From positions 1-6,752 of the forward strand of contig JBBQKP010000188.1 in assembly GCA_038326995.1 (NCBI GenBank): a DNA stretch of 6,752 bases, written 5' to 3'. The notes beneath the pieces were generated by a model. The model saw only the letters and a list, made by a program, of their open reading frames with translations, searched no databases and had not been told where the DNA came from. The DNA comes from JBBQKP01 sp038326995. Its GTDB lineage: Bacteria; Planctomycetota; Phycisphaerae; Tepidisphaerales; Tepidisphaeraceae. The position numbers and the translations under genes are program-made. Positions within the stretch are counted from its first letter, which is position 1. Each line of letters opens with the position of its first letter. Of this stretch, positions 1 to 5,424 are shown in pieces.

Positions 1-281
1 CAAATGGTTAGATTGAAAGTGTCTTGGCGGACCGGCCGGAGGAACCGCGAATTCAAGTCCGACATCCGGGCATCAAAGCCAGAAACACACAATCGGCCAA
101 TTTTTTGCGTCACGCTTCGGTTCCGTCTCTCAAGTGTCGCAACCAGACGCAGACGAGTCCGCGGCGAAACGGTGTCAATACCAGTCAAAGAATCTCTTAG
201 GGAGTTCGAATCGCGAATTGCGAGATGACTCCCACCCGCGACTATCACCAAACGAATCGCCTTGCTACGATTTCCCGTCTC
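1..281. other. Upstream region of purA, no convincing gene
   Basis: One plus-strand frame is open from the left edge to a TGA at 226-228, so it could in principle be the tail of an upstream gene. I do not call it coding. The predicted peptide is very arginine-rich, uses AGA, AGG, CGG and CGA codons unlike the CGC/CGT-rich purA, and resembles no family I know. No good sigma70-type promoter pair was found here. An AGGGAG stretch at 199-204 is the only Shine-Dalgarno-like sequence, and it lies 20 bases before the ATG at 225, which is too far for a normal ribosome site. The region probably holds the purA promoter and leader. Confidence 0.4.
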
Positions 282-1583
282 ATGACCAAGTTTACTGAAG
301 GCAACGGGTGCGTCGTCGGGCTGCAGTGGGGCGACGAGGGCAAAGGAAAGATCGTCGATTTTCTGACCGATCATGCCGAGATCGTCGTGCGATATTGCGG
401 CGGCGCGAATGCGGGTCATTCCGTCCGCATCGGCAACGAAAAATTCGCCACACACCTTTTGCCCGTCGGCGTTTTTCGACCCGGCGTGATGAACCTCATC
501 GGTAACGGCGTCGTGCTCGATCCGGAAACGCTCTTCAGAGAGATCGATTCGATTGTGGCGCGCGGCATTCCGATCGGGCCGGGCAATCTGAGGGTCAGCT
601 ATAAGACGCACGTTGTGATGCCCTGGCACAAGGCGGAGGACGCCGCACGTGAGACGGCCAGTTCGAGCAGCGGAAATTCCATCGGCACGACGCGTCGCGG
701 CATCGGCCCGGCGTACGCGGACAAAATGCACCGCACGCCCGCCGTGCGTGTGGCGGACCTCATCGACGAGAAACGTCTTCGCGCGAAGGTCGACGCGGTG
801 ACGGCAGAAAAGAACACGGCGTTCAAGGCGCTGTACGATGCGCCGCCGCTGAATGCTCGAGAAATTTTCGAGCAGTTTCGCGCGCTGGGCATTCGACTCG
901 CGCCGTTCGTTGACGATGTCGGCCATCTGCTTCTGCAGGCGAAGAAGGAGGGCAAGCGCGTGCTGTTCGAAGGCGCGCACGCGGCCTTGCTCGACGTTGA
1001 TCATGGCACGTATCCGTACGTGACCAGCAGCAACTGCTCGTCGCTTGGTTTGTTTACCGGCGCGGGCGTCGGGCCGGCGTATGTGCAGAACATCATCGGC
1101 ATCGCCAAGGCGTATTCGACGCGCGTGGGCGGCGGGCCGTTCCCTAGTGAACAGGCGAATGCGACGGGCGACTACATTCGCGAGCGCGGGCGTGAGTTCG
1201 GCACGACCACGGGCAGGCCCAGGCGTTGCGGGTGGTTTGATGCGGTCGCGGTTCGATACTCGGCCGACCTTTGCGGGGCGACTTCGGTGACGCTGACGCT
1301 GCTCGATGTGCTGAGCGGGATCGAGAAAATTCAGATCGCGACAGGCTACCGCTTTCGCGGCGAGCGTTTGCCTTACTTTCGTGCTGATGCGCAGACGCTC
1401 GCGGAGTGTGAGGCGATTTATGAGGTGCTGCCCGGATGGACAGAGCCCTTAGACGACGTTCGGCGATTCGAGGATCTGCCCGTCAACGCGCAGCTGTATG
1501 TGAAACGGCTGGAGCAACTGCTGGATGTTCCGATCACGATGATCAGCGTCGGCCCGGAGCGTTCGCAGACGCTGGTGAGGTGA
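282..1583 (+). CDS. purA: Adenylosuccinate synthetase (IMP--aspartate ligase)
   Basis: This cytoplasmic enzyme joins IMP and aspartate with GTP hydrolysis, the first committed step from IMP to AMP. Numbered from the ATG at 282 (433 aa, against about 430 for E. coli PurA), the P-loop-like QWGDEGKGK is at residues 15-23, NAGH at 43-46, IGTTRRGIGPAY at 134-145, the HGTYPYVTSSN core at 241-251, KAYSTRVGGGPFP at 276-288 and TTGRPRRCGW at 309-318. The catalytic Asp (18) and His (46) are kept. An in-frame ATG at 225 would add 19 unconserved residues; neither start has a clear Shine-Dalgarno, so 282 is chosen on family length. Two nucleotide-contact positions differ from the bacterial norm: EGAHA in place of EGAQG (His233), and LTLLD in place of LTKLD (Leu340). 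The EGAxAALLD and SSNC stretches recall eukaryotic enzymes. The gene stands alone and ends at a hairpin shared with a convergent gene. Confidence 0.97.
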   Translation: MTKFTEGNGCVVGLQWGDEGKGKIVDFLTDHAEIVVRYCGGANAGHSVRIGNEKFATHLLPVGVFRPGVMNLIGNGVVLDPETLFREIDSIVARGIPIGPGNLRVSYKTHVVMPWHKAEDAARETASSSSGNSIGTTRRGIGPAYADKMHRTPAVRVADLIDEKRLRAKVDAVTAEKNTAFKALYDAPPLNAREIFEQFRALGIRLAPFVDDVGHLLLQAKKEGKRVLFEGAHAALLDVDHGTYPYVTSSNCSSLGLFTGAGVGPAYVQNIIGIAKAYSTRVGGGPFPSEQANATGDYIRERGREFGTTTGRPRRCGWFDAVAVRYSADLCGATSVTLTLLDVLSGIEKIQIATGYRFRGERLPYFRADAQTLAECEAIYEVLPGWTEPLDDVRRFEDLPVNAQLYVKRLEQLLDVPITMISVGPERSQTLVR

Positions 1584-1620
1584 ATCGGTTTCAACTGCGC
1601 GACCGATTTCAAACGCAAAA

Positions 1621-1650
1621 TGGGTTTGTCCGCTTTCGCGAACAAACCCA
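1621..1650. terminator. Bidirectional hairpin terminator between purA and the redoxin gene
   Basis: TGGGTTTGT (1621-1629) pairs perfectly with ACAAACCCA (1642-1650). Inside, a C-A mismatch is followed by CGC/GCG closing a TTTC loop, giving a long, compact stem. It lies about equally far (37 and 34 bases) from the two convergent stop codons. On the minus strand it is followed by TTTTGCGTTTG, a reasonable U-rich tract for the redoxin transcript. On the plus strand the following CGGTTTGTTG is weaker. Position, symmetry and stem quality support a shared intrinsic terminator. Confidence 0.75.
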
Positions 1651-1684
1651 CGGTTTGTTGTGAATTGCTAACTGGGACAGCCAA

Positions 1685-2314
1685 TTACTTGGCGTACTTG
1701 ACGCTGCAGCCGTAGGCCTGCGTCTGGGATTCGCTGACATTGCTGCCGGCCAGAAGCTCTGTGACGGCTTGCTTGACGTAGTTCTTCGCTCCGGCGATGT
1801 CGGCGGAGTCGGTGCTGCGGTTGTTGTCGATCGCACCGGCGTAGGCGAGTGTGCCGTCCTTGTTGATCACGTACATGTGCGGGGTGGTCTTGGCACCGTA
1901 GGCGGCGCCGATCTTGCCCGACGCGTCGTTGAGGATCGGACGCTCGATCGACCATTCGCCGGCGATCTTCTTGTTGGCGGCGTCGCTGGTGAAGCTTGAG
2001 CTATTGACAGCCAGCCAGATGACGTCCTTTGACTTAAGGTCGCTGGCGGTCTTGTTCATGTCGCCGTTCTTGTAGAACTTCACGACGAAGGGGCACTGCT
2101 CATTGAACCACTCGAGGACGACAATTTTGCCCGCGAAGTCGGCGAGTTTGACTTCTTTGCCGTCCTGGTCGCTAAGCGTGAATGACGGGGCGAGCTGGCC
2201 GATCTTCGCGAGGGAGGCGGCGGGCCCTGCCTGGGCGAAGCGGGTGGAAACCACGGTGGTGGCAACGCCCGCGACAAGTGTCAGTGCAATCAGGGGAATA
2301 AAAAATCGCTTCAT
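1685..2314 (-). CDS. Exported redoxin (AhpC/TSA-TlpA thioredoxin-fold) protein
   Basis: The 209-aa product has a typical Sec signal: MKRFF, a hydrophobic stretch to about residue 25, then AQA with predicted cleavage after residue 29. A thioredoxin-fold domain of the AhpC/TSA-redoxin type follows: GQLAPSFTLSDQDGKEV at 39-55, the active-site strand VVLEWFNEQCPFV at 65-77, the cis-proline loop TTPHMYVINKDG at 143-154, and AGAIDNN at 159-165. The site holds one cysteine (Cys74, CPFV) instead of CxxC. The only other cysteine is near the end, in YGCSVKY (Cys203), a tail I recall from this redoxin family. Cys74 and Cys203 may form the redox pair, but that is inference. The start is set by GAGGAT at 2321-2326, six bases before ATG; a longer in-frame start at 2377 would put 21 residues before the signal peptide. 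Upstream on the same strand, 130 bases away, is a DsbD N-domain protein, suggesting a shared role in envelope thiol chemistry. The exact substrate is unknown. Confidence 0.88.
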   Translation of the reverse strand: MKRFFIPLIALTLVAGVATTVVSTRFAQAGPAASLAKIGQLAPSFTLSDQDGKEVKLADFAGKIVVLEWFNEQCPFVVKFYKNGDMNKTASDLKSKDVIWLAVNSSSFTSDAANKKIAGEWSIERPILNDASGKIGAAYGAKTTPHMYVINKDGTLAYAGAIDNNRSTDSADIAGAKNYVKQAVTELLAGSNVSESQTQAYGCSVKYAK

Positions 2315-2320
2315 CGGTCT

Positions 2321-2326
2321 ATCCTC
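2321..2326 (-). promoter_or_regulatory. Ribosome binding site of the redoxin gene
   Basis: GAGGAT on the minus strand lies six bases before the ATG at 2314. It selects this start over the upstream in-frame ATG at 2377, and it places the Sec signal peptide directly at the N-terminus. Confidence 0.75.
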
Positions 2327-2354
2327 GTTTGGGGTTTCTCGCCGACACAGATGC

Positions 2355-2369
2355 ACCCGACCATCGGGT
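2355..2369. repeat. Small perfect hairpin in the redoxin leader
   Basis: ACCCGA (2355-2360) and TCGGGT (2364-2369) form a perfect 6-bp stem with a CCA loop. It lies 41-55 bases before the redoxin ATG and downstream of the DsbD-like gene. No T-run follows on either strand, so it is a weak terminator candidate. It could be a leader structure or chance. Confidence 0.3.
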
Positions 2370-2396
2370 TGATCCAATCCGGCTGGAATTGCTTGT

Positions 2397-2440
2397 AAGT
2401 TTTGTTGAATACTCTACCAGTCGTTGCGAAGTTTGTTGAA
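2397..2440. repeat. Pair of direct repeats AAGTTT(T)GTTGAA in the intergenic region
   Basis: AAGTTTTGTTGAA (2397-2409) and AAGTTTGTTGAA (2429-2440) are the same sequence apart from one inserted T. Their starts are 32 bases apart, about three helical turns. They occupy the gap upstream of the redoxin gene, just beyond the stop codon of the DsbD-like gene. The spacing fits two binding sites for one regulator on the same face of DNA. That function is inferred, and no known operator is recognised. Confidence 0.4.
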
Positions 2441-2444
2441 GCTT

Positions 2445-3116
2445 TTACTCGGCTTTTCTCTTCGCGTGTTTCAGAGCGGCCGCATCGGATTCGGGAATGT
2501 TTTTACGCCAGGCCGCGAATTGTGCCGCATTCGGTTCAGTTGTTGTCATGCGCACGGGCAATTTTAGTCGCAAGGTCTGTTCCTCGGGCAGGCACACATT
2601 CGCGTCGCACACCAGCCACGTCGCCCGGCCCAGGAGTTCCAGTTCGGCCTTATCGCCCGTCGGCTTCACATCTTGCGGCACTTGAATCGTGACGAGTACG
2701 ACGAGCTGCTTTTCGTGAATGTGATCCGTGCCGCCCTTGTGTGCGTAGATGATCGGCGCGGGAAAGCGCATCTCGCCCGTAACGAATCCCGGCGGAAGCG
2801 TCCAGGCGATCGAAGGCGGCATGCCGCTGTCGCCCGGGTTCTTCCAATACATGTGCCAGGACTCGTCGATATCAAACACCACGGCGAGGTCGAAACTCTT
2901 GCCGGGCACGACATAGGTCACGCTCGACACGATCGAAGCGCGAACATGGGCGGCCTGCGCGTTGTTTGAGAAATGATTGACAGCGCGAGCCATTGCAAAA
3001 CTCTCCAAAGCACCAAGCGCCAATATGGATGCAGATGCCAGGACGGTCAGAAGACTCATCCTTGATCTGAGCAGCTGTCCGATTTGCGGTCGAAAAATTT
3101 CAGGTGCGCTCGTCAT
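2445..3116 (-). CDS. Stand-alone DsbD/ScsB N-terminal-domain-like exported protein
   Basis: The 223-aa product starts with a basic segment (Arg17, Arg19), then a hydrophobic stretch at 21-37 and a possible signal cleavage after ARA (about residue 45). The rest matches the immunoglobulin-like N-terminal domain of DsbD/ScsB (pfam 'DsbD_N' type): SWHMYWKNPGDSGMPP at 86-101, AWTLPPGF at 104-111, FPAPIIYAHKG at 118-128, and ATWLVCDANVCLPEE at 165-179. Cys170 and Cys175 match the redox pair that in DsbD receives electrons from the membrane domain and passes them to periplasmic partners. The eight-helix membrane domain and the C-terminal thioredoxin domain of full DsbD are absent: the protein stops about 45 residues after the cysteines. 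A GGAA at 3124-3127, seven bases before ATG, supports this start, as do the basic residues lost with the internal Met20. With the redoxin gene downstream it may form an envelope thiol-disulfide pair. Confidence 0.82.
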   Translation of the reverse strand: MTSAPEIFRPQIGQLLRSRMSLLTVLASASILALGALESFAMARAVNHFSNNAQAAHVRASIVSSVTYVVPGKSFDLAVVFDIDESWHMYWKNPGDSGMPPSIAWTLPPGFVTGEMRFPAPIIYAHKGGTDHIHEKQLVVLVTIQVPQDVKPTGDKAELELLGRATWLVCDANVCLPEEQTLRLKLPVRMTTTEPNAAQFAAWRKNIPESDAAALKHAKRKAE

Positions 3117-3137
3117 AGTTTGATTCCGTTATCCTCA

Positions 3138-3166
3138 ATCGTACCTTCGTGTTTTTGAATTGGCAA
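3138..3166 (-). promoter_or_regulatory. Sigma70-like promoter for the DsbD-like gene
   Basis: On the minus strand TTGCCA (3166-3161, five of six matches to TTGACA) is followed after exactly 17 bases by TACGAT (3143-3138, four of six to TATAAT). Transcription would begin near 3131, giving a leader of about 15 bases before the ATG at 3116. The short leader leaves room for only one ribosome site, GGAA at 3124-3127. Confidence 0.45.
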
Positions 3167-3278
3167 GCGGAAAAACGTCGCGACAACAGTGGTGTATGGA
3201 GAGATTCCCCATTGACGGATGCGAATCAGAATCAAAACTGCTATCATTAGGCACGCCTTGGGACGGGCGAAAAGGAAC

Positions 3279-3282
3279 AGGA
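3279..3282 (+). promoter_or_regulatory. Ribosome binding site of the hotdog-fold gene
   Basis: AGGA lies nine bases before the ATG at 3292 and supports that start over the open frame reaching back to an ATG at 3160. A competing ATG at 3388 has GGGGTG at 3377-3382 in front of it and cannot be fully excluded. Confidence 0.5.
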
Positions 3283-3291
3283 AAATCGCGC

Positions 3292-3966
3292 ATGAGTCAA
3301 TCAATTACCCAGCCACATTCAGAGTCGCCTGTGCAGACTTCTTTAGTGAAACCACCTGTTTCCAGCGAAACGGGCCGGGGTGAATCTATGTCAGGCAAGG
3401 CAAAGGATTTGATAGACGTGCCGTTGTCATGGGTCGACCGGGCCGAGGCGTTCGTGTCGAAATTAAGTGTGCGCGACACGTTTTGGCATCGCATCTGTTC
3501 CTTGATCTGGTTGCCGCTGGCGTTTTTCAGCGGCATTCGAATGAAGTCGATCGACTCGGAAACGTTCGCGGCGTATCTACCGTTTCGACGCTTCAACAAG
3601 AATTGGTATAACGCGATGGCGGGCGGGGCGCTGCTGGGCAATGCCGAGATCGCGGGCGGGATGTACGTCTTTGGTATCTGCGGCGGCGATTACACCGTCG
3701 TTTGCAAAAACCTTCAGTACACTTTCCTTCGTCCGTGCATGGGCCCGGCCGTTTACAAAATGAAGCCGCGTGAAAACATCAAGGAGTTGCTCGCCACCGC
3801 ACGCGAATTCAATATCACTCTCGATATGGAAATCGTGCAGCAGACCATCAAGCCGGGCGAACGTGAACGACGCGTCGGCCGAAGTGAAGTCACCTTCCAT
3901 GTCACACCCAAAAGTCAGCACAAACGCAAAGCACTCGCGATCAAACAGCGGATCGGTAAGAATTAA
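3292..3966 (+). CDS. Hotdog-fold protein, DUF4442/PaaI-thioesterase-like
   Basis: The 224-aa product has a low-complexity polar head (1-45), a hydrophobic segment LIWLPLAFF at 71-79, and then a pattern typical of hotdog-fold proteins. The helix motif AMAGGALLGNAEIAGG at 108-123 is followed by the strand pair YTVVCKNLQYTFLRP at 134-148 and by closing strands at about 174-205. In PaaI-like acyl-CoA thioesterases the residue at the Glu119 position is a catalytic Asp/Glu, and LRP-type turns are common. The best family guess is DUF4442, whose function is not firmly established. Thioesterase activity is therefore only inferred. The tail (208-224) is lysine/arginine-rich. The gene is divergent from the DsbD-like gene and precedes a membrane-protein gene by 82 bases, possibly in one transcript. 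Confidence 0.75.
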   Translation: MSQSITQPHSESPVQTSLVKPPVSSETGRGESMSGKAKDLIDVPLSWVDRAEAFVSKLSVRDTFWHRICSLIWLPLAFFSGIRMKSIDSETFAAYLPFRRFNKNWYNAMAGGALLGNAEIAGGMYVFGICGGDYTVVCKNLQYTFLRPCMGPAVYKMKPRENIKELLATAREFNITLDMEIVQQTIKPGERERRVGRSEVTFHVTPKSQHKRKALAIKQRIGKN

Positions 3967-4048
3967 AAAAAAGATTTAAGTAGCACGGCGAGTAAGAGCC
4001 TCGCACACCACCGACAATCTCGCGACTGAACACTCCGCGCTCCTTCGA

Positions 4049-5245
4049 ATGCCTTTCCTCTTCGCCTTTTTCCTCGCATCAAGCTGGACGTGGTGCATCG
4101 GCATGTACTTGCCGATTCTGCTGGTGCGTGACTATGGCATGGCAGGGTGGTGGGTGTTCGCCGTGCCCAACGTCATTGGTGCTGCGGCAATGGGGTGGAT
4201 TCTTCGCGATCCAAATAAGGTCAAAGAGAAGATCGCCTCGAGTGAAGATCAGCCCGCGCAGGTTCAAGAACGTCTCTCCGATAGTCACTCAATCACGCGC
4301 GATCACTTTTTCGCGTGCGCACTTTTCTCGCTCGTCACCATCGCGTTTCACGCCTTTTTCATGCCCTGGAAGTTCGGCTGGCCCGGGATGATCGCAGTCG
4401 CCCCGGCACTCGTCCTTTCGCTGTTCGTCCGCAAAGACATCGACGCTTGCGTGGCGGCCCTGCTGACATGGCTGATCTCGGCGGGCGTATTGGTTTATCT
4501 CGCTACACACGGCGAACTCGCGGCGATGACCAACACCTCATTGGGCGCAACGCCTGACAACGGGGGCCTTGATCTCGCTTCGATCGCAGCGCTGGCCTTG
4601 CCTTGCACGCTCGGATTTCTGCTTTGTCCGTACCTTGATCTTACCTTTCATCGCGCCAGGCAGGCTCTCTCGCACGGACAGTCGAAGCTGGCGTTCACGC
4701 TCGGGTTCGGCGTGCTGTTTCTGCTGATGGTGGCCGCGACGCCGCTTTATGCTTCACTGCTTGAAGACAGCGGATCGAGTCCGGGAGCCAAATCAATGGT
4801 GCTCCTGCTTCTGGTGCATTTGTCGATGCAGTGCGTGCTGACGGTCGCGCTGCACGCGCGGGCGATCGCCGGCTCAGGGATTCCGCCCACCGCGACCCTC
4901 GCCGCCGTGGTTGTCGGCTTCGCGGCGTTTGGCGTTTCGCACCTGCTTCCAGACCAGGCGCGCCTTTGGCCCGGCCTGTCGTCGGGCGAGGTCGTCTACC
5001 GCGTGTTCATGTCGTTCTACGGCCTGATCGCCCCGGCGTACGTACTTTTGGTCATCCTGGCGGGTCGAAAATACAGCACGTTTCGCACTCACAATTTCGC
5101 GATCTGCACCATCGCGATCACGATCGCGATGCCGTTCTATTGGATCGGATTCATCGGGCAACAAATGATCTGGGTCGTGCCGGGCGTGCTGTTGGTTCTG
5201 ATCGCGTGGCTCTTCACGCGAGCGAGTTCCAAAGCTGTGCAATAG
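4049..5245 (+). CDS. Polytopic membrane protein of unknown function (transporter-like)
   Basis: The 398-aa product has about 12 hydrophobic segments, near residues 4-24, 32-52, 85-105, 111-127, 132-152, 178-198, 213-233, 248-269, 281-300, 317-338, 348-368 and 372-390. A polar loop at 53-84 is probably cytoplasmic. Distinctive motifs are SSWTWCIGMYLPILLVRDYG (11-30), VPNVIGAAAMGWIL (39-52) and CPYLDLTFHRAR (193-204). The broken first helix with polar and aromatic residues, and the unwound CPYLD segment near the sixth helix, recall transporters with a LeuT/APC fold. No substrate can be named and I do not recognise a characterised family. The start at 4049 is the only ATG that keeps the first membrane segment; no Shine-Dalgarno precedes it and no upstream start codon exists before the stop at 3977. 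It may be co-transcribed with the hotdog gene. The downstream inverted repeat could end the transcript. Confidence 0.8.
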   Translation: MPFLFAFFLASSWTWCIGMYLPILLVRDYGMAGWWVFAVPNVIGAAAMGWILRDPNKVKEKIASSEDQPAQVQERLSDSHSITRDHFFACALFSLVTIAFHAFFMPWKFGWPGMIAVAPALVLSLFVRKDIDACVAALLTWLISAGVLVYLATHGELAAMTNTSLGATPDNGGLDLASIAALALPCTLGFLLCPYLDLTFHRARQALSHGQSKLAFTLGFGVLFLLMVAATPLYASLLEDSGSSPGAKSMVLLLLVHLSMQCVLTVALHARAIAGSGIPPTATLAAVVVGFAAFGVSHLLPDQARLWPGLSSGEVVYRVFMSFYGLIAPAYVLLVILAGRKYSTFRTHNFAICTIAITIAMPFYWIGFIGQQMIWVVPGVLLVLIAWLFTRASSKAVQ

Positions 5246-5298
5246 AACGTAATCACTTCAAATGATACGACCCATTGAAAACGCAATTCTTTCCCAAG

Positions 5299-5370
5299 CG
5301 TAGCCGCCAGCTTGCTGGCGCTACGTCGGACTCGACTTGCACAACAAGCACCAGCAAGCTGGCGGCTACT
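5299..5370. repeat. REP/BIME-like inverted repeat element
   Basis: GTAGCCGCCAGCTTGCTGG (5300-5318) is the exact reverse complement of 5351-5369, with a 32-base spacer. Each arm also contains its own palindrome, CCAGCAAGCTGG at 5351-5362 and its counterpart at 5309-5318. The left copy extends into a nearly complete hairpin at 5299-5325 with one bulged C and a CTTG loop. Two short palindromic units in opposite orientation between convergent genes is the layout of REP/BIME elements and of bidirectional terminators. I cannot tell from one window how many copies the genome holds. No transposase (RAYT) gene is present here. Confidence 0.65.
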
Positions 5371-5393
5371 CGGGATTGAGCGCGAGTCCAGAA

Positions 5394-5410
5394 GCGTCAC
5401 GGAGTGACGC
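5394..5410. terminator. Perfect hairpin after the zinc-ribbon gene
   Basis: GCGTCAC (5394-5400) and GTGACGC (5404-5410) form a perfect 7-bp GC-rich stem around GGA. On the minus strand it begins 14 bases after the zinc-ribbon gene's stop codon, the right place for a terminator, but only TTCTGG follows and not a real U-tract. It may instead belong to the repeat cluster at 5299-5370. Confidence 0.45.
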
Positions 5411-5424
5411 CCTCCAGGGACGCG

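Noticed and set aside
3212..3247. TTGACG (3212-3217) and TATCAT (3242-3247) as a plus-strand promoter for the hotdog gene
   Set aside because: The spacer is 24 bases, too long for a sigma70 promoter, and no better-placed -10 box follows TTGACG.
3160..3291. N-terminal extension of the hotdog protein from an ATG at 3160
   Set aside because: The added 44 residues are polar and unconserved in appearance, and they would overlap the minus-strand promoter; the ATG at 3292 has its own AGGA.
3988..4004. GCGAG/CTCGC hairpin after the hotdog gene as a terminator
   Set aside because: The stem has only five pairs with a 7-base loop and no T-run after it; the A-rich stretch at 3965-3974 lies on its upstream side.
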